The position numbers were made by a program, and so were the translations under genes. A DNA stretch of 64,000 bases from Beroe forskalii (lineage: Eukaryota > Ctenophora > Nuda > Beroida > Beroidae), in NCBI GenBank assembly GCA_011033025.1, contig WFMF01000311.1, positions 129,835-193,834 on the forward strand. The letters run 5' to 3'. The notes beneath the pieces are model-generated. The model was not told where the DNA came from. It saw nothing but the letters and a program-made list of their open reading frames with translations, and made no database searches. The stretch's first letter is position 1. Each line of letters opens with the position of its first letter. Below, one piece after another: positions 11,397 to 24,714 of this stretch.

Positions 11397-13459
11397 GTGC
11401 AATTTATACACCGCAATTAAGCTTCAAGCCTATACTCAGCAGTGTTCAATAATTTAAAAACTGATACTTAAGTTTCTAAAAAATGCTACGGAAAGATAAA
11501 AACCTACGAAATTAATTCGTTGTAAAAATGGATAAGGGAAAGCATTGGATAAATTAATTCCTAGAAATAAAAGCTTATAAAAACCCTACAACATAAAGCC
11601 AGATTCAAATAACTAAATTTGGAAATAAACAATTCGTTAGTTTAACATAATAGTTACTTGACAAAATAACTTGTACCCTCAAAAACTGATACATACTGAT
11701 TGAACTTATTTACAATTAAAACATGAAGAATAATATAAAAAACAAACATAAATAAAGTTGGATTGCAAAGCATGTTAATAACATAATTAAAAAACTGTCA
11801 ATAAATAATTCAGTAGGTCATAGATAAAACTACGACAATAACATAATAAATAATTTAAGTTACATTTAAAAACAATGTATTGCAATTAAAAACAGGCAAT
11901 AATAACAGGCAATCACACAATTTTAAGAAACTGTTCAAAAAAACTTTGGCTTGGAACATTTTTATGGGGTAGCTGGCATTCTCTACCCAGTGGAATAATA
12001 TGAGGAATGTTGGAGCAACAATCCCAGCCAAAATTTGTCCAAATCGAAGCAAAAAAGCCCATTTAGGTTGACAGAAACTTGATATTAATATTTGGCTATT
12101 TTACGCCGCGCAATTATTATCATGGTCTCAACTCGCTAGTTTTGATAAAGGAGCAATTTTCAAACTGCGTCAGAATCCAATCAACGCGCACAAAACGCGC
12201 ATCATTCATTCCTAAAAAAGCTACCAGGATCCTAATCTAGCCAAAATATTCCCAAACTAGCTGCCAGACTCCAAAAGTAGCCAGGGACTCCTAAAATCCG
12301 CTGCAAGGATTCCATTGCTTGTTTATACATCCAGGAACTCATTATATCAACTTTTTGTCGTGAAGCAGTGTTTTTGTGATTCATTGGAATGTGGGAACCT
12401 TATCAGCCATATGGCTCAATATGTTTTGAAATAATGTACTTAGCAAGGTTGACTTCGAGGTCCCTGTTTGGATAGTGAAATCCCTTATGACGCAAAAAGG
12501 CATTTTTGCTACTTTATGACTCCATGATAGTATAAATTATAATGAACGTGCAGCTCTTTGCATTATATCGCCCGAGTTCCAAGCTTAATTTAATGGATTG
12601 AGTAGTGTTGCGCGCGCTGACGCGCGCAAACACACTCACTAATAACATTACTTGCTTTGCATACGAAGTAACCTCCGCAGAACGGGTAGGCTACTCTCAG
12701 CCCAGGACATCTCCGGCAGTCGGGTGGCCTGAAAAACCACCCAGGAGTTCACACCCTTTGCCTAGTGTACTAGGGATAGTCTCCATGCTCAGCATGGCTG
12801 CCACCGGCCTGGTTGATTAAACCGACTGTGGCCGTTTTACTAAGACTAAGAACCTCCGCAGAACTTCCATCTTTGCCTGATACATACTAATGCGCGGCGC
12901 ATGTAGTGAAAAGAAAGTGATTTCACATTATTCCATTTGTATCTGTTATTTCGTAACGTCATCGTCTCATGTTGCCTAGTGAAGACATGTAATTCAACGC
13001 TATCGAGAATGAAATCATGACTGAAGTAGTCTTAGACACGCCGCTAGACAGAAAAAAAGCCGTTTTTCCCGCGAAATCCCCATTCCCAGCCACTTATAAA
13101 AATTATTCCACTGGGATTCTCTATCAATAAGAACTAAAACCCAAAAACTGACCTCAGATCCCCAACCTCCTTAATTATGTGACTTGTGAATATATGAGGT
13201 CATGGAAATACCTGATTTGTCCTGTATATTATTAAGTTATTAGATTATTGGAAAGTTAGTATGCTGATGTTAGATAAGTGACAATCTGTAATTATGTAGT
13301 GATTAGTGATACCATTCAGGTTGGGAAGCAAGATATGATGCAAATACTAGGAGATATTTCTTCATAAACCATTCTACACAAAAAACACAGTGGAATGATC
13401 CCAGGATTGCTATTTATGAGGAACAACAGCGAAAGGTCCCTAGAAAAATATCATGTTAA
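11397..13459. other. intergenic, old repeat remnants
   Basis: AT-rich to 12060, where the minus strand near 11855-12052 faintly resembles a LINE C-terminus but too weakly to call. A GCGCGCGCTGACGCGCGC hairpin lies at about 12609-12628. No exon upstream of the CUE gene could be confirmed. Confidence 0.4.
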
Positions 13460-13462
13460 TTA

Positions 13463-13622
13463 GGGATCGTTCACATATCACGTAATCACCAAGGGGGAGG
13501 AGGAGTTCCGAATGATTACGTTACATGTTATTGTGACAAATACAACTACTGTAAACTTGATTACGAAGGGGAGGGGGGTTAAATTCGGCCAAAAATTGAT
13601 TTCGTAATATGTGAACGATCCC
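13463..13622. mobile_element. 160-bp MITE with TTA target duplication
   Basis: Terminal inverted repeats GGGATCGTTCACATAT at the left and ATATGTGAACGATCCC at the right continue for about 25 bases with few mismatches. TTA flanks both ends (13460-13462 and 13623-13625). The TWA duplication and short size fit a PIF/Harbinger-type non-autonomous element. No coding capacity. Confidence 0.85.
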
Positions 13623-13806
13623 TTACATCATTAGGCTGATATACATATCATACATAAAATCATGTTATTGAGTTATTGTAGACTTGTGAGCACTCAAAAA
13701 GTGATATTGAATATTCACTTTAATAGTTTATAGTAAATAAAATTTCTGATTAAAATATCTGCAAAGGTATTTCTAGGTTTAAAATAAATTGCTTGCAAAT
13801 TTCTAG

Positions 13807-16357
13807 GCCCAAACTGGGAATACACAGTTACATGAACAAGGAGAAGAAGCAGGACAAAGACGCCAAGAAGAACAAAGGCGGCAAGAAGAAGAAAGGCAAG
13901 AAGAGATGGAAGCAAGACAAGAAGAAGAACGAAGACGGCAGCGTGAGGAAAGGCAACGAGAAGAAGACCAACTCCTGGAGGAAGAAAGGTTGTTATATTT
14001 ATATACAATTCATAAATCTGATGTATTGATTTGTACCTAATACTCGTACATTTTATAATAGCCACTGAAATTATACAGAATTTCAATTTAAATATATGCT
14101 AGGTATAAATATATCTATTAAACTCATCATTGGTAGGGAACGGGAGCAGGAAGACCAGGCTAGGGACGAAGAGCAATATGAGTGAGTATATTGGATTATC
14201 TTCAGTAGTAGTGCAATCATTTGTGATAAATGTTGAAAGTGAAAATTGCAAGTGATCACAAATACAATCAAAGCCAACTCATAGCTTTCTTTTATTTCAG
14301 TTTCGAAGTTAATCTTGATGATGCCGACTTCGGTCCCAGTGCCCAGGAGATGCTTGCAATAAGGGAGAGTATGCAAGAGAAGTACTCTATGCTAGATGAG
14401 GATGTGGTTAGGATGGCTCTTGAAGCTTGTAGGTGGGATGTTGATATGGCAAGCAGCGTGTTAGAGGAACAGAAGGAAGAGCGGGAGAGAGTAAGATTCC
14501 CACTGTTCTTAGTATTTTGTTTTTATGAAAGTATGAAGATTAAGGTGTTAGGGCTTTAGCAGTACGCAAGAGCTATACCTACTGGCCCTTTTTGTTATAC
14601 AGAGATTCTCCTTGCCCTAAGCATACTACTGTTGTATTTATTACCTATATACTAATTTACCGACTATCATTCTAACCTGTCCAATCAAACTTTGGTACAA
14701 TTGATTGCATTACAAGCCTGACAACATCCCCTGATTGCAGGAAGATGCTCGAAGGCGGGCGATCATGCAAAGAATGATGGCTGAAGAAGCAGACACACGG
14801 ACTCCACCAGCCCCTGTTGACGAGGACTTCAACATATTCTCTGATGAAGAGGCAGCAGAGGAGGTAACAATGTCATGTTCGAATCAAAGGTGTTTGGAAG
14901 TCTTCAAATGAAGCACAGCATCAATATATTATTATAGCATTATGATAGCACTACAATGGGTATTTGCCGCCAAATTAGTTATATCACTCTGGATCCTCCC
15001 AGCTGACAGCTCAGAGCAAAACTTGGCTTTAATCAACTTGTGAAGTTCATACTTGAATTGCCTTATCCTCGTTCGATATAAGAATAACTCCAATGTGAGT
15101 AATAACATGTCCCCTATGCCAAATGCACCTAATTGATTATTTCTATTGAAATGTAATAAGTAATTTCAGTAATTAGGGTTATATTGTAACAGGCTCTAAA
15201 CTCAACATTCAATAATCGACAGATGTATACAATCTTGGCATAACAGAGACATTTGTTTGATATCTACATAAAAATGCAGATGCCAGCCCATACACCTGTA
15301 CAGTGTACATTATGTTCCCATACATAATATCATAGCAATCATTAGTAACATATTGTCCTCAGCAAGCCAGTGACGTAGCAGATGACGAAGAAGAGGTAAT
15401 TGTTTTTCTTTGTTTATGTTTACTCGCTTTGTTTTCTCCTGAAGTTCTGAGTTTCACTTTTCTCATTCGAGAGTTCGAGGTTCACGACAAACCACTCCAG
15501 AATGTAAAAGTGTAGTTGTTGGAACTATGGAGATATCAAACACTTTGCACTTATAAAGTACCCATCCGAAGATATTGAGATAATTCTGTAAAATAGTCTA
15601 CTGTAATAGTGTAATGTTCTTTAGTTCTGCAAGCATTTTGCTTGTCTTGAAGTGTTGATCAATGACCATCTTGGTGGTGTGTGACTCTCTGTCCTCTCTT
15701 TCAGGACGAGGATGCTGTTGAATTAGCCCGCCAAGTTGCAGCTCGTGAAGCTGCTGCTGATGCTGAACGAGACAGGAAGTTCCAAAGACACCTGGATAAA
15801 GCAAAGAGGAGGGAGGAACGGGAAGCTAGGAAGAAGAAAAAGAAGAAAGACACTGGTTCTAGACAGCGAGCTGAGCCTAGCAGACCAAGCAAGGCAGAGA
15901 GGAGTACTGATAAGCCGGTTTATGTGTCCGGCTATGCTAAAGGGTTCGACCCAAGTCTAGCTAACGGTAGAAACCCTCAACTTGCCTTGGGAGTTGGTAG
16001 CTTGGCATTGGGGAGAGACAAAACGCTGGCCAAAGGTATCTGTCATGATTCTTATTTACAAATAACCAGTAACTCAATGAGGTCATTGATTATTACTGTA
16101 GGGTGGAGCAAATTTATTTATTTTATTATTTTTAAGTAGATTATTATGTGACAGCGAACGAACGAATGATGAATTCCTCTCATTTACCTTCACTCCACGT
16201 CTTTGCAGGGTGTGATGCATCCTTGGCAGTGGGTGCCAACAAAGACCTTGCTGCTGGCAGGAACCCTCAGCTTGTTGGCAGAGAAGCTAACCTAGCTGTA
16301 GGCAGGGATGTGGCATTGGCTCGTGGCCGGAATCCTGACCTTGTCCAGTGTCGCTAA
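13807..16357 (+). CDS. CUE-domain protein with C-terminal LAxGR repeats (5' end missing)
   Basis: Exons join in one frame with GT/AG sites: 13807-13988, 14137-14181, 14301-14490, 14741-14863, 15363-15395, 15705-16035, 16209-16357 (stop TAA). The first visible exon starts after TTTCTAG in phase 0, so upstream exons are missing; about 350 residues are covered. Order of features: a Glu/Arg/Gln-rich coiled coil (first two exons); a CUE/UBA-like helical domain in exon 14301-14490 (EKYSMLDEDVVRMALEACRW, then DVDMASSVLEE), the kind of fold that binds ubiquitin; an acidic linker (FNIFSDEEAAEE); a charged helix with a KKKKKK run; then about ten 7-9-residue repeats of the type DPSLANGRNPQLALG. I do not recognise the whole architecture. 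The intracellular, ubiquitin-related role is inferred from the CUE-like part only. Confidence 0.75.
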
Positions 16358-17141
16358 AGACTGAAGAAGCATTGTACATATAATGTACGATACAATGAGA
16401 TGACTGATGTACATAATTAAGTAATTATAATGGAGTAACTTTTAAGGTCAATTATTAGTACAAGTATTCATTCATTCATTCCAACCAAGTAACTTGATTA
16501 TCCAACAAAATATTGGCCTGCAAGTTTCAAGCATTCTCTAAAAAGCTGGATTCAGCAATGTTTCTGTTTCTTATTTAACTAAGGAAGGGAAATTTTTCAG
16601 AAATCATTATATGATAAAGGTTTTTATTTTGGAGATGGCACCGACTATCGGGATATTGATGTTTGATAGTTTGATCAAATCATCAAAGTCTGATAAAACA
16701 CTCAAAGAACATTAGTTCTACATTTCATTACTGCGTAGCGCCATAAATTTGACTGACATCAAGTGGAAATCTAAATACTGAATACAATACACCTCAGTTT
16801 CTGTTGGATTTTATCATTATACGTTGATAATTTTCTGGATTTTATACATGAAACATAATATATTATGAACTTGGTTAGTTAATTTCTTGTAATTTTGTAA
16901 ATACATTTTTCTTATTTTGAGTGGAACACTTTAATCTAAGTTTACAAGTTTATCATATTAAACATGCAATATAAAATGAAGCCAAATTGTAAACTTTCAT
17001 TTCATTTCATTTGTTGTACTAGCAATTGTTTTTTGAACCGCATTGAATTATTATCTATTCCTGCCTGTAACTAAATAACAGTACTCCCTCCCACACGCAG
17101 GTCTGGCGACCCTCGTTATGTTCAAGGTTTATATATAATAC
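16358..17141. other. 3' flank of the CUE gene, nothing else recognised
   Basis: AT-rich. No clear polyadenylation signal decides the transcript end. Confidence 0.4.
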
Positions 17142-19545
17142 TAGCAGGCCCGGTGGGCCTGCTATAACATAGCTCACTCGGCGGCGCTACGCGCCGCCTC
17201 GTTCGCAAATTCTTACCAAAAGCCAGCCGAATGATGTTAGGTTGATAGGAACCGAAGTTGCCGAAGTGTGTTGTTTAATGGCGCATAGGTGAATGGCAAT
17301 GTCACCCTATGTTACCCTATCCACGCCGCACGCGTGGGTAGGGTAAGACTTAATGAGTAACGCATTGCATTTGACTGATGTTGCCGTGAATCATTCTTTT
17401 TTCGCATACTGATTACGGCTGCGTAAGAATTGGAAAATTCCTTTTCCAGAATAATTCCCCGTCACCTTTGTCTTATAGCGTACAACGATACAAACTTGGA
17501 TGATAGATGGTTTTAATGCACGCTCGCCGGACAACGTCCATTGACAAAACATGTTTTCTAATGATGATAAACGTTTACTAAGGAATAGGAACTTGACATT
17601 GATTAAACATTTCAAAATAAAAGATATCTAGGCCAATAGGCCATGCGTGACGCGCGCTCATACTAAGCGCAGCAAAATCAAATTCATTATCTAACGCCGC
17701 GCATTTTCTCTTCAAGTATGTTACTCAATCTCAAATAACTTTGCAACAAATAGAGCCGCGCGCAGAGTTTCAGCGCGCAAAATTAAAATGCGCGCTCGTT
17801 TTGTTCATTTCGTTAGTTCAACAATTTTGTTTCCCTTACGTTTACGTGAAGTGCTCTGAGTCGAAGTTTACTTTTTGAACCTACCATTTATTTAAAAACA
17901 CGCCGAGACCGACTTACGGACATTGCTCGATGCGAATTTATTTCATCAGTTGAACTCTACTGCTCAGAGATTATTTTCGTAATAATTTCCTACTTTCCTA
18001 AACTTCCAATAACTGTCGTCCTAAATATTCCTACATGCCTCATGAACAACAAATTTAAAAACATCAACATTTAAAAGCAACATCTCGACTGCAGCTTAAA
18101 ACACTTACGTAATGGTAACACTACTTTACGAAATACTTTATGTTGCACGTGCGCAATTATCCAACTCCATAGCAACAGCACCTCATTTCTCCCTTTTGCC
18201 TTCGTTTCTCTTGATATTTTCTTGGCAAGCTCAAATTTAATTCGGTGCGGAAGCACAAACATAATTCACGTGCTCTTACGAAATTATTATTAACTTATTA
18301 AGATACTTTTTACGAGCAAAATCTATTCAAAGCTATTTTGCACTGTAATTCCTTGTTAAACGAATACTGCAACTTGCATGGTTGCCAAACCGAGCATGGA
18401 AGGGATATCTGAAAAGCTGAAATTTACCTTTTCATGTAGGTAATGGTAACATTTGTGCCCACTGCTAAAGCAAATATCAGTTTTGTAATCTTTCAATAAG
18501 TTCTTTTCTTCGAGATTGTTTGGATTTAGAGTTGAACATTTTACAATTATTGTGGTTTTATTGTGTAGGTAATAATCTGGTAGAGTGTTCTAGTTATGAT
18601 ATGCCATGATTATTTACGTTACATCATCTTTATATTCTTGTTTCTATCTATTCGGTTAGAATCAAATTCAATGTATTTGATTTAATCTACTAATTAAAAT
18701 TTAAAACTACAATGGTCAATGTATGATTGAAATAATGATCTTGATTTCTCACCATTTTTGTTTTAATATTATGCTTCCGTCTTCCTGTGTATTTCAGAGG
18801 TCGATGTGATTCATCTGACCATCTGTGTCCAGTTACTAGTTACATCCTTATCCCTTATATAGGAATAGAATAGATTGAAAAACGATGTTATTCGAGATCC
18901 AAGTAAGCCTATTTTAGATAGTTTTGTTGTTCACACCTATGAATTAACTGGTGTTAATTGACAGTCTTTACTTCTTCACTCTAATCTTCTAATAAAGCTC
19001 ACTTGTTTGCAATACTAAATCATCTGTCATCTGTGTTGATCCATGTGAAATGTCAAATTGTGCGTAAAAAATCATCATGCGTAAAACATATAATTTATAT
19101 TGATGAATATGTAAGTGTATAATTCCCGCCCTGGCCAGGGCGGTAACCCCCCGCGGTAATAAAAAAGACTGGCCAGGGTATATATTAGACGAACGAGTGT
19201 CACAGGGTGATAGCATCTTATATATAAAGTAAATTCACACGTGAATAATGTTTGTCTGTGCGGGCGCACACCATTAAATTTGAGCTTGCCAAGTAAATAT
19301 CAAGAGAAACAAAGGCAAAAGGGAGAAATCGAGGCGCCGTTGCTATGGAAACCAATTTTCGCACGTGCAGATGATAATCAGTTCTTTGAGAGTGCTTTCT
19401 GATACGTTGTTGACTGCTGCATTGTAGCGTTTGAAAGAACGGTGTGTTTACTGTTTTTCAAATGAAATTCAAGATCTGAAGATAGAGGACGGGTATGGCT
19501 AGCATCGAACGAGGTGGCGCGAAGCCCAACGGGCCTGCTAGTAAG
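17142..19545. mobile_element. 2.4-kb inverted-repeat element with ACTAGCAGGCCCG ends
   Basis: The left end ACTAGCAGGCCCGGTGGGCC and the right end GGGCCTGCTAGT are inverted copies, and the next bases (CGCC..CCTCGTTCG type) also match in reverse. A second inverted pair lies inside: 18140-18280 with 19235-19375, about 130 bases at high similarity (TTGAGCTTGCCAAG on the right arm). The left arm is about 830 bases longer than the right, so it probably carries an insertion. The left terminus recalls Helitron 5' ends that begin TATATAATACTAGC, but two inverted ends argue for a foldback or two opposed copies. No transposase frame. Confidence 0.6.
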
Positions 19546-19589
19546 ATATAAGATTAATAATATATAATATCATGATAATTGGGAGCAAA

Positions 19590-20425
19590 TTTAAAACGAT
19601 GAGATCTCAAGAACGGGAAATGGTAGAGCCATGATCGAGGTCAGGTTTTGTTGATCTAAGATGGGAAAATGTTATAGGCTATAAGAGAAGTTCTGGTGAC
19701 GTCATTTTCACGTCACTATGACGTCATCAACTTGAAATTTGATTGCTTTTTAGCGAAAATAGGCTAATTTCGAGTGCATTTTTCACCAAGAAGGAAAGGA
19801 GATAGCGGTCTGATTTTTCAGAATGATTTTTAACTGCCACTAACAACGAAGGTGATACGCCGCTCCATTTAGCATGCAAGGTTACAACCGCATCTCTATT
19901 TTAATATAATGCTGTTATGTGGTGTGTCAGTGAGTTAGTGATTAGTAACGAGGGATATTTCCGTCCTGGCAAGGACGGCAACCCCCTCACAGTAAGAAAA
20001 AAAAACAAAAAAAAAGAAAAAAAAAAACTTGCGTTTGAAAAGGGTGAAGGAAGCATCTGAGAGCTTTGCAACCTATCTTAAACGATTCCTCGTCAAATTT
20101 TACGTAGGAGTCGACCCCTCTCGAGTGAATGCGTATACCAAAATCTCGAGATATCCTCCCCTCGAACGTAACCTTGCCAGGACACTATACTTACAAGAAA
20201 TAGTTGGGAATATTTATATACTTACTTATATACTTATAGCTGATAATTTAGGACCAAATTTGAATCGCTGAGATATCGAGAACCACAAATGGTAGAGCCT
20301 TGATCGAGGGCGGGTTTTTTCAGCTAAGATGAAATTGTGGCTTAGGCTATATAGGAAGTTTTGCGGATCGATTTTTTGCTGTTATGACGTCATCAAAATC
20401 GATTAAATCACGATTTTTAGCGAAA
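19590..20425 (+). repeat. two direct copies of a degenerate dispersed repeat
   Basis: 19590-19775 and 20255-20425 align over about 170 bases: ATGGTAGAGCC, TGATCGAGG and TGACGTCATCA appear in the same order, followed by TTTTTAGCGAAAA. Between them lie a CCGTCCTGGCAAGGACGG hairpin near 19960 and an A-rich run at 19986-20028. No coding frame. Confidence 0.65.
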
Positions 20426-20429
20426 AACG

Positions 20430-21775
20430 TAATTTTGGACCACTTTGAAGCATTGTATCTGAAAAGTTTTCTACCGCGTCATGTTTTCCCGCTTATGTAG
20501 CATCAAGACCTCGAGATTTAGCCACAAAAGAAGTTTCATGGTGATTGGTGAAAAAATGAGGTCGTGGGGGGCCTCCAAAAATCGAGGATCTTTACTAGGC
20601 CAAAATATGGTGACATTGAGCATCTATATCTCAGCTCACCAACATTGCTCCATCTTTTCCAGGCGTATCAATGTTATTTCTCAATCAAATATCAAGGGTA
20701 AAAAGTTTCAAGTCTTCCCGATTTAAGGAGAAGGTGGTGGCCCCTCAAAACGTAAATTTGAGCCGCGCGAAGAAGTCGAAAATTTGGCTAAGTCCAATTT
20801 CAGGCCGAATTCCAAAAGTGCAGGGCTGTTGTGCTATACGATAGTGACTGAATCAACATTTTGATTTACTTGGTACTCGAATAGAACAAGAAATGGCCAA
20901 TGGAAATGAAGGGCACGTGAGTTCACGTGGACGTTTTGTAGAAATTAGGCAAATTTGAAATTTGAGTCTTAAGACCGAATTTTCGACTTGATTTGATTGA
21001 AACAAGTCACAATGCAATAGACAAAAACCTCTTACAATTAAAAGGCGGCGCCCCTGTGACTCTGTGAGGGGGTTGCTATGACGACCGCTTGCGGTTTTGT
21101 CTGAGGTTAGTATATTAGTGTGGTGCAAAATTTTGGGATTTTTCGAAAAAACTACCAAAAGTTTGTCTACCAAATTCCAAAATAACTGTGCCTAAATCTT
21201 TAAATTAATCGCCAACCTCAATGTTGGGTGCAACATTTGTGGATTTTTTTTGCGAAAAATTCTAAAAAATTAAAAAGCACCGGAATTAAAATCTTAAAAT
21301 GAAAATGCAAATATCCCTCGTAATGCACTATTCAAAATTTTACTTGTTGTCATGGCATGAACCATAGGAACGACTATTTTCTAGTTCAAAGCTAAAATAG
21401 TGTATTACTTAGTTCCAATTCCCGGTCCTTGCTGTTCCTGACTCTTGCCGAGACATGTGTCATTAAGTTGTCAATTCACTGTTGAAATTATAAAACAGTA
21501 ACTTATATTTTAGTCCATCCTCATAATTGATTGAAAAAGTTATACAGTTACGAGCAGACTTTCAGTGCATGAATTTATACTTTTCTACGTGGTTCTGTGT
21601 TGCAGGGCACCAATGAACAATATTTGTTAACAAAAATACAATCTCAAGGTCTTGCTAAAAGGTACGTCTATGTTTTGACTTTTCGATGAAAATTATTGCA
21701 TGAATGCTTGCTCTGTTGATCATCAATGAGATGATCAGTTTCCTAATCATGTATTCATCACTGTTTATTGATACT
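20430..21775. other. intergenic, nothing recognised
   Basis: Probably the continuation of the degenerate repeat on its left. Small open frames have no domain signature. Confidence 0.4.
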
Positions 21776-22600
21776 AAAAGGTGGAACCACCCGAAACGAC
21801 CCGAAACCACCCGAAACCACCCAACCCACCCGAAACCACCCCCGAAACCACCCAACATAACTCCGAAACCACCCGAAACCACCCGAAACCACCCGAAACC
21901 ACCCGAAACCACCCGAAACCACCCGAAACCATCCGAAACCACCCAACCACGCGAAACCACCCAACCCACCCAACCCAGCCAACGGTGGGTTGGGTGGTTT
22001 CGGGTGATTTCGGGTGGTTTCGGGTCACTCACATTTAAGTAATATTTTGGGTCGTTTCGGGCTGGTTTCGGGCTGGTTTCGGGATGGTTTCGAAATTTTT
22101 GCATAAATTGGGGAACTTAAAACACCGAAACGACCCAAAACGACCCAACCCACCCGAAACCACCCAAAACCACCCGAAACCAAACCACACCCAAAATTCA
22201 TATTTTGGGTTGGTTCGTTGGGTTGGGTCGTTCCAAACAAAGGTAAAATTTTGGCTCGTTTCAAAATTTTTGCATAAATTGGGGAATTCTAACCACCAAA
22301 ATGACCCAAAACGACCCAACCCACCTGAAACTATCCAAAATCCATATTCTGGGTGGGTTCGGGTGGTTTCAGGTAGTTCAAATTTAAGTAAAATTTTGGT
22401 TCGTTTTGAGCTAGTTTCGAAATTTTTTGCGTAAATTGGGGTATTCAAACCACCTGAAACCAGCCGATTCCACACAAAATATGAATTATGCACTTTGTGC
22501 TGTTTCGTATGGTTTCGAAACAGCCCGAAACAACCCAAAACAACCCACAACAATCCGAAACCACCCAAACGATGAATTTTGGGTTATGGTGGACTGACGG
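21768..22600. repeat. GGTTTCGGGT foldback minisatellite, left copy
   Basis: 21781-21980 is about 19 copies of a 10-bp unit ACCCGAAACC (with ACCCAACCC variants). At about 21985 the strand flips and the unit reads GGTTTCGGGT to 22085. Beyond that a longer unit of about 155-180 bases repeats three times, marked by TTTTTGCATAAATTGGGG near 22097, 22268 and TTTTTTGCGTAAATTGGGG near 22420. The outer flank TTGATACTAAAAGGTGGAAC at 21768 is the reverse complement of the flank at 24847. Confidence 0.9.
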
Positions 22601-24714
22601 TTTCTAAACTGGCAATTGTGATCATATCAATCATTCTCCTCCGATATGTACATTTTGATACTCTGTCGATTTTACGTTAACTTAGTGTGTAGGTACCATT
22701 ACTCCAATCTCCATTATATGATGCATAGCTCTGTTACCAAATAGAATGAGGAAATTTGGTAACTTTCCGAAATTTAATGATCACATGCAATGATGAATCA
22801 TGAACTGATCATGTGCCACGTGCAATGTGCATGGATTACGTTTACGAGCACAATTGCATGGAAGTAGTGGCATAAAGCTCTGCAAATTCTCAAATATTAC
22901 GTAGTCATAGACCAGAGATTGTGAGACATCTGAAATCCGAAATTTATATCAACGGCCGTGCTGAAATTCAGCTTGCTGTAGGTACGATATAAGTTATTGG
23001 ATCATGCTGAAAATCAAAGAGAGGCTTGCAAAAGAGATGAAATATCACACACAAACTCGTCCACTCGTTAGGTATAGTTTTTTATTTTGTTACAATTACA
23101 TGCGCTGTTTCTTAATTAGTTAATTGCCAAAACCTCGATACCATGTCCGTATTACCCGACATACAATTCAAGGGCTGCCTGTAATAACTTATCATTGCAC
23201 AATACACAAGTAACATTTGATACACGTCTGTAAGTGTACATTGTGGGGATTTCTATAGTCCCACCGCCCACGTGATTATATATCAAGTAACATTAACAAC
23301 AAAATATAATGTTGGAATGTAGTATTTGAACATTTTCATAAAGGTGAATAAGATGAATAAGATGAACGTACGGTCGAATTACATGCAAAAGGTGAATATA
23401 AGTGCACGGGCCGTCTGAGCAATGAAAGTACTGTAATGCAACGAAATGAAGGATTCTTACGCAACCAATGACACATTCGCGATATTTCCCTAACTGCCGC
23501 TGAACTTGCCCGGGCATGTTATGCGTCGCGCGCGAAAAATAGGCGCAAGAATTGTTACTGTTACTGACAGTGTCAGGGGCATATTGTTCGTGTGGGACTT
23601 ACTATTTGTGCGCGATGTTACCCTCGGCAAAATCTTCCATCATTTCAAACAAATGTCAGATGTTTCGTTGTGAATTATATTTTGAATGTTTTAATGAATC
23701 AGAATTTGCACACTCGGGCTCAAGTAAAGTGATGCAATCATCATAAGTGATAGTGTTGTTTTAAGAACATTTTGGGTCAAAAAAGTGTTACCACGCATGG
23801 TTTTCAAAAGTTCAAAGCACCTTTGCTCCTTTACTCTTTTACAGTAAAACTTCTCAAACGTTGAATGGTCGTTTGGTTTGCCGTAGACTACAGCCCCAGT
23901 GTGGACGATTTTCTTTACAAGAACTACCTATTTCTCTGTAGATTAAAACCACCATATATGCAATTACCCGGCCACTGAGGATCTTTCGTGAGCCATTTCA
24001 CCCTTTCAACTTATTTTACAATCTGATGCTTCTGACCTATGATTTATGAAGATACATATCAATAACGAGCTAGGCCGTCGGGCTCGTTCTTCGTAGCTCA
24101 AGCTGCCACAGGTCATCAATAAGTCAATACACGTCTTGTTCCTGATTAACGATTTTAAGTCGAGCTCAGTGTTCAACCCATGTTAATAGTGATAATATAA
24201 TAATGCTGTTATTTCTCCGAACCTCGCTCTTGCATTGAATAGTCGTTGTATTTTGCCACAAGAACTTTCTGTTGGTTTTAAAATTCTTTGAAGATTTATA
24301 CTCAAACTTTCAACATTTCCTTTCTAGAAGGGTAAATCTCTCAAATAAGCTCCCGAGAATGATAGGTATTGGATAATGGATATATCACAGTCAATTCATT
24401 GGCCCAGACTATTATTCAGTGTCACATGAATATAAAATCTGCCGCAAAATTCGCTCTCCAGGTATTATACATATTATTGATACACGTATGGATTGGGTCA
24501 CGCTGAATTTGAGCAGAGCCGTGGACACTGGACATATCCATGAGGAATCTCAATTCTTACTTGCACACACGAAGTGAAATAGCCCATGTCAGTGTCAACT
24601 GTGCAACATGCTGGAGGATGGAAGTCACGCTACTGATACTGTACTACAGTTATACCATCCGAATTGGAAACTTTTGCCATGGGCTTTCCTTGAATTCACA
24701 GTGTATCGGGTTGA
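22601..24714. other. spacer between two inverted arrays, nothing recognised
   Basis: About 2.1 kb of single-copy-looking AT-rich DNA. No exon is supported on either strand. Confidence 0.45.

Noticed and set aside
12605-12820. 71-codon open frame (+) upstream of the CUE gene
   Set aside because: It starts in a GCGCGC hairpin and has no donor in a phase that would join the exon at 13807.
20853-21173. 106-codon open frame on the minus strand
   Set aside because: No domain signature and it overlaps decayed repeat sequence.
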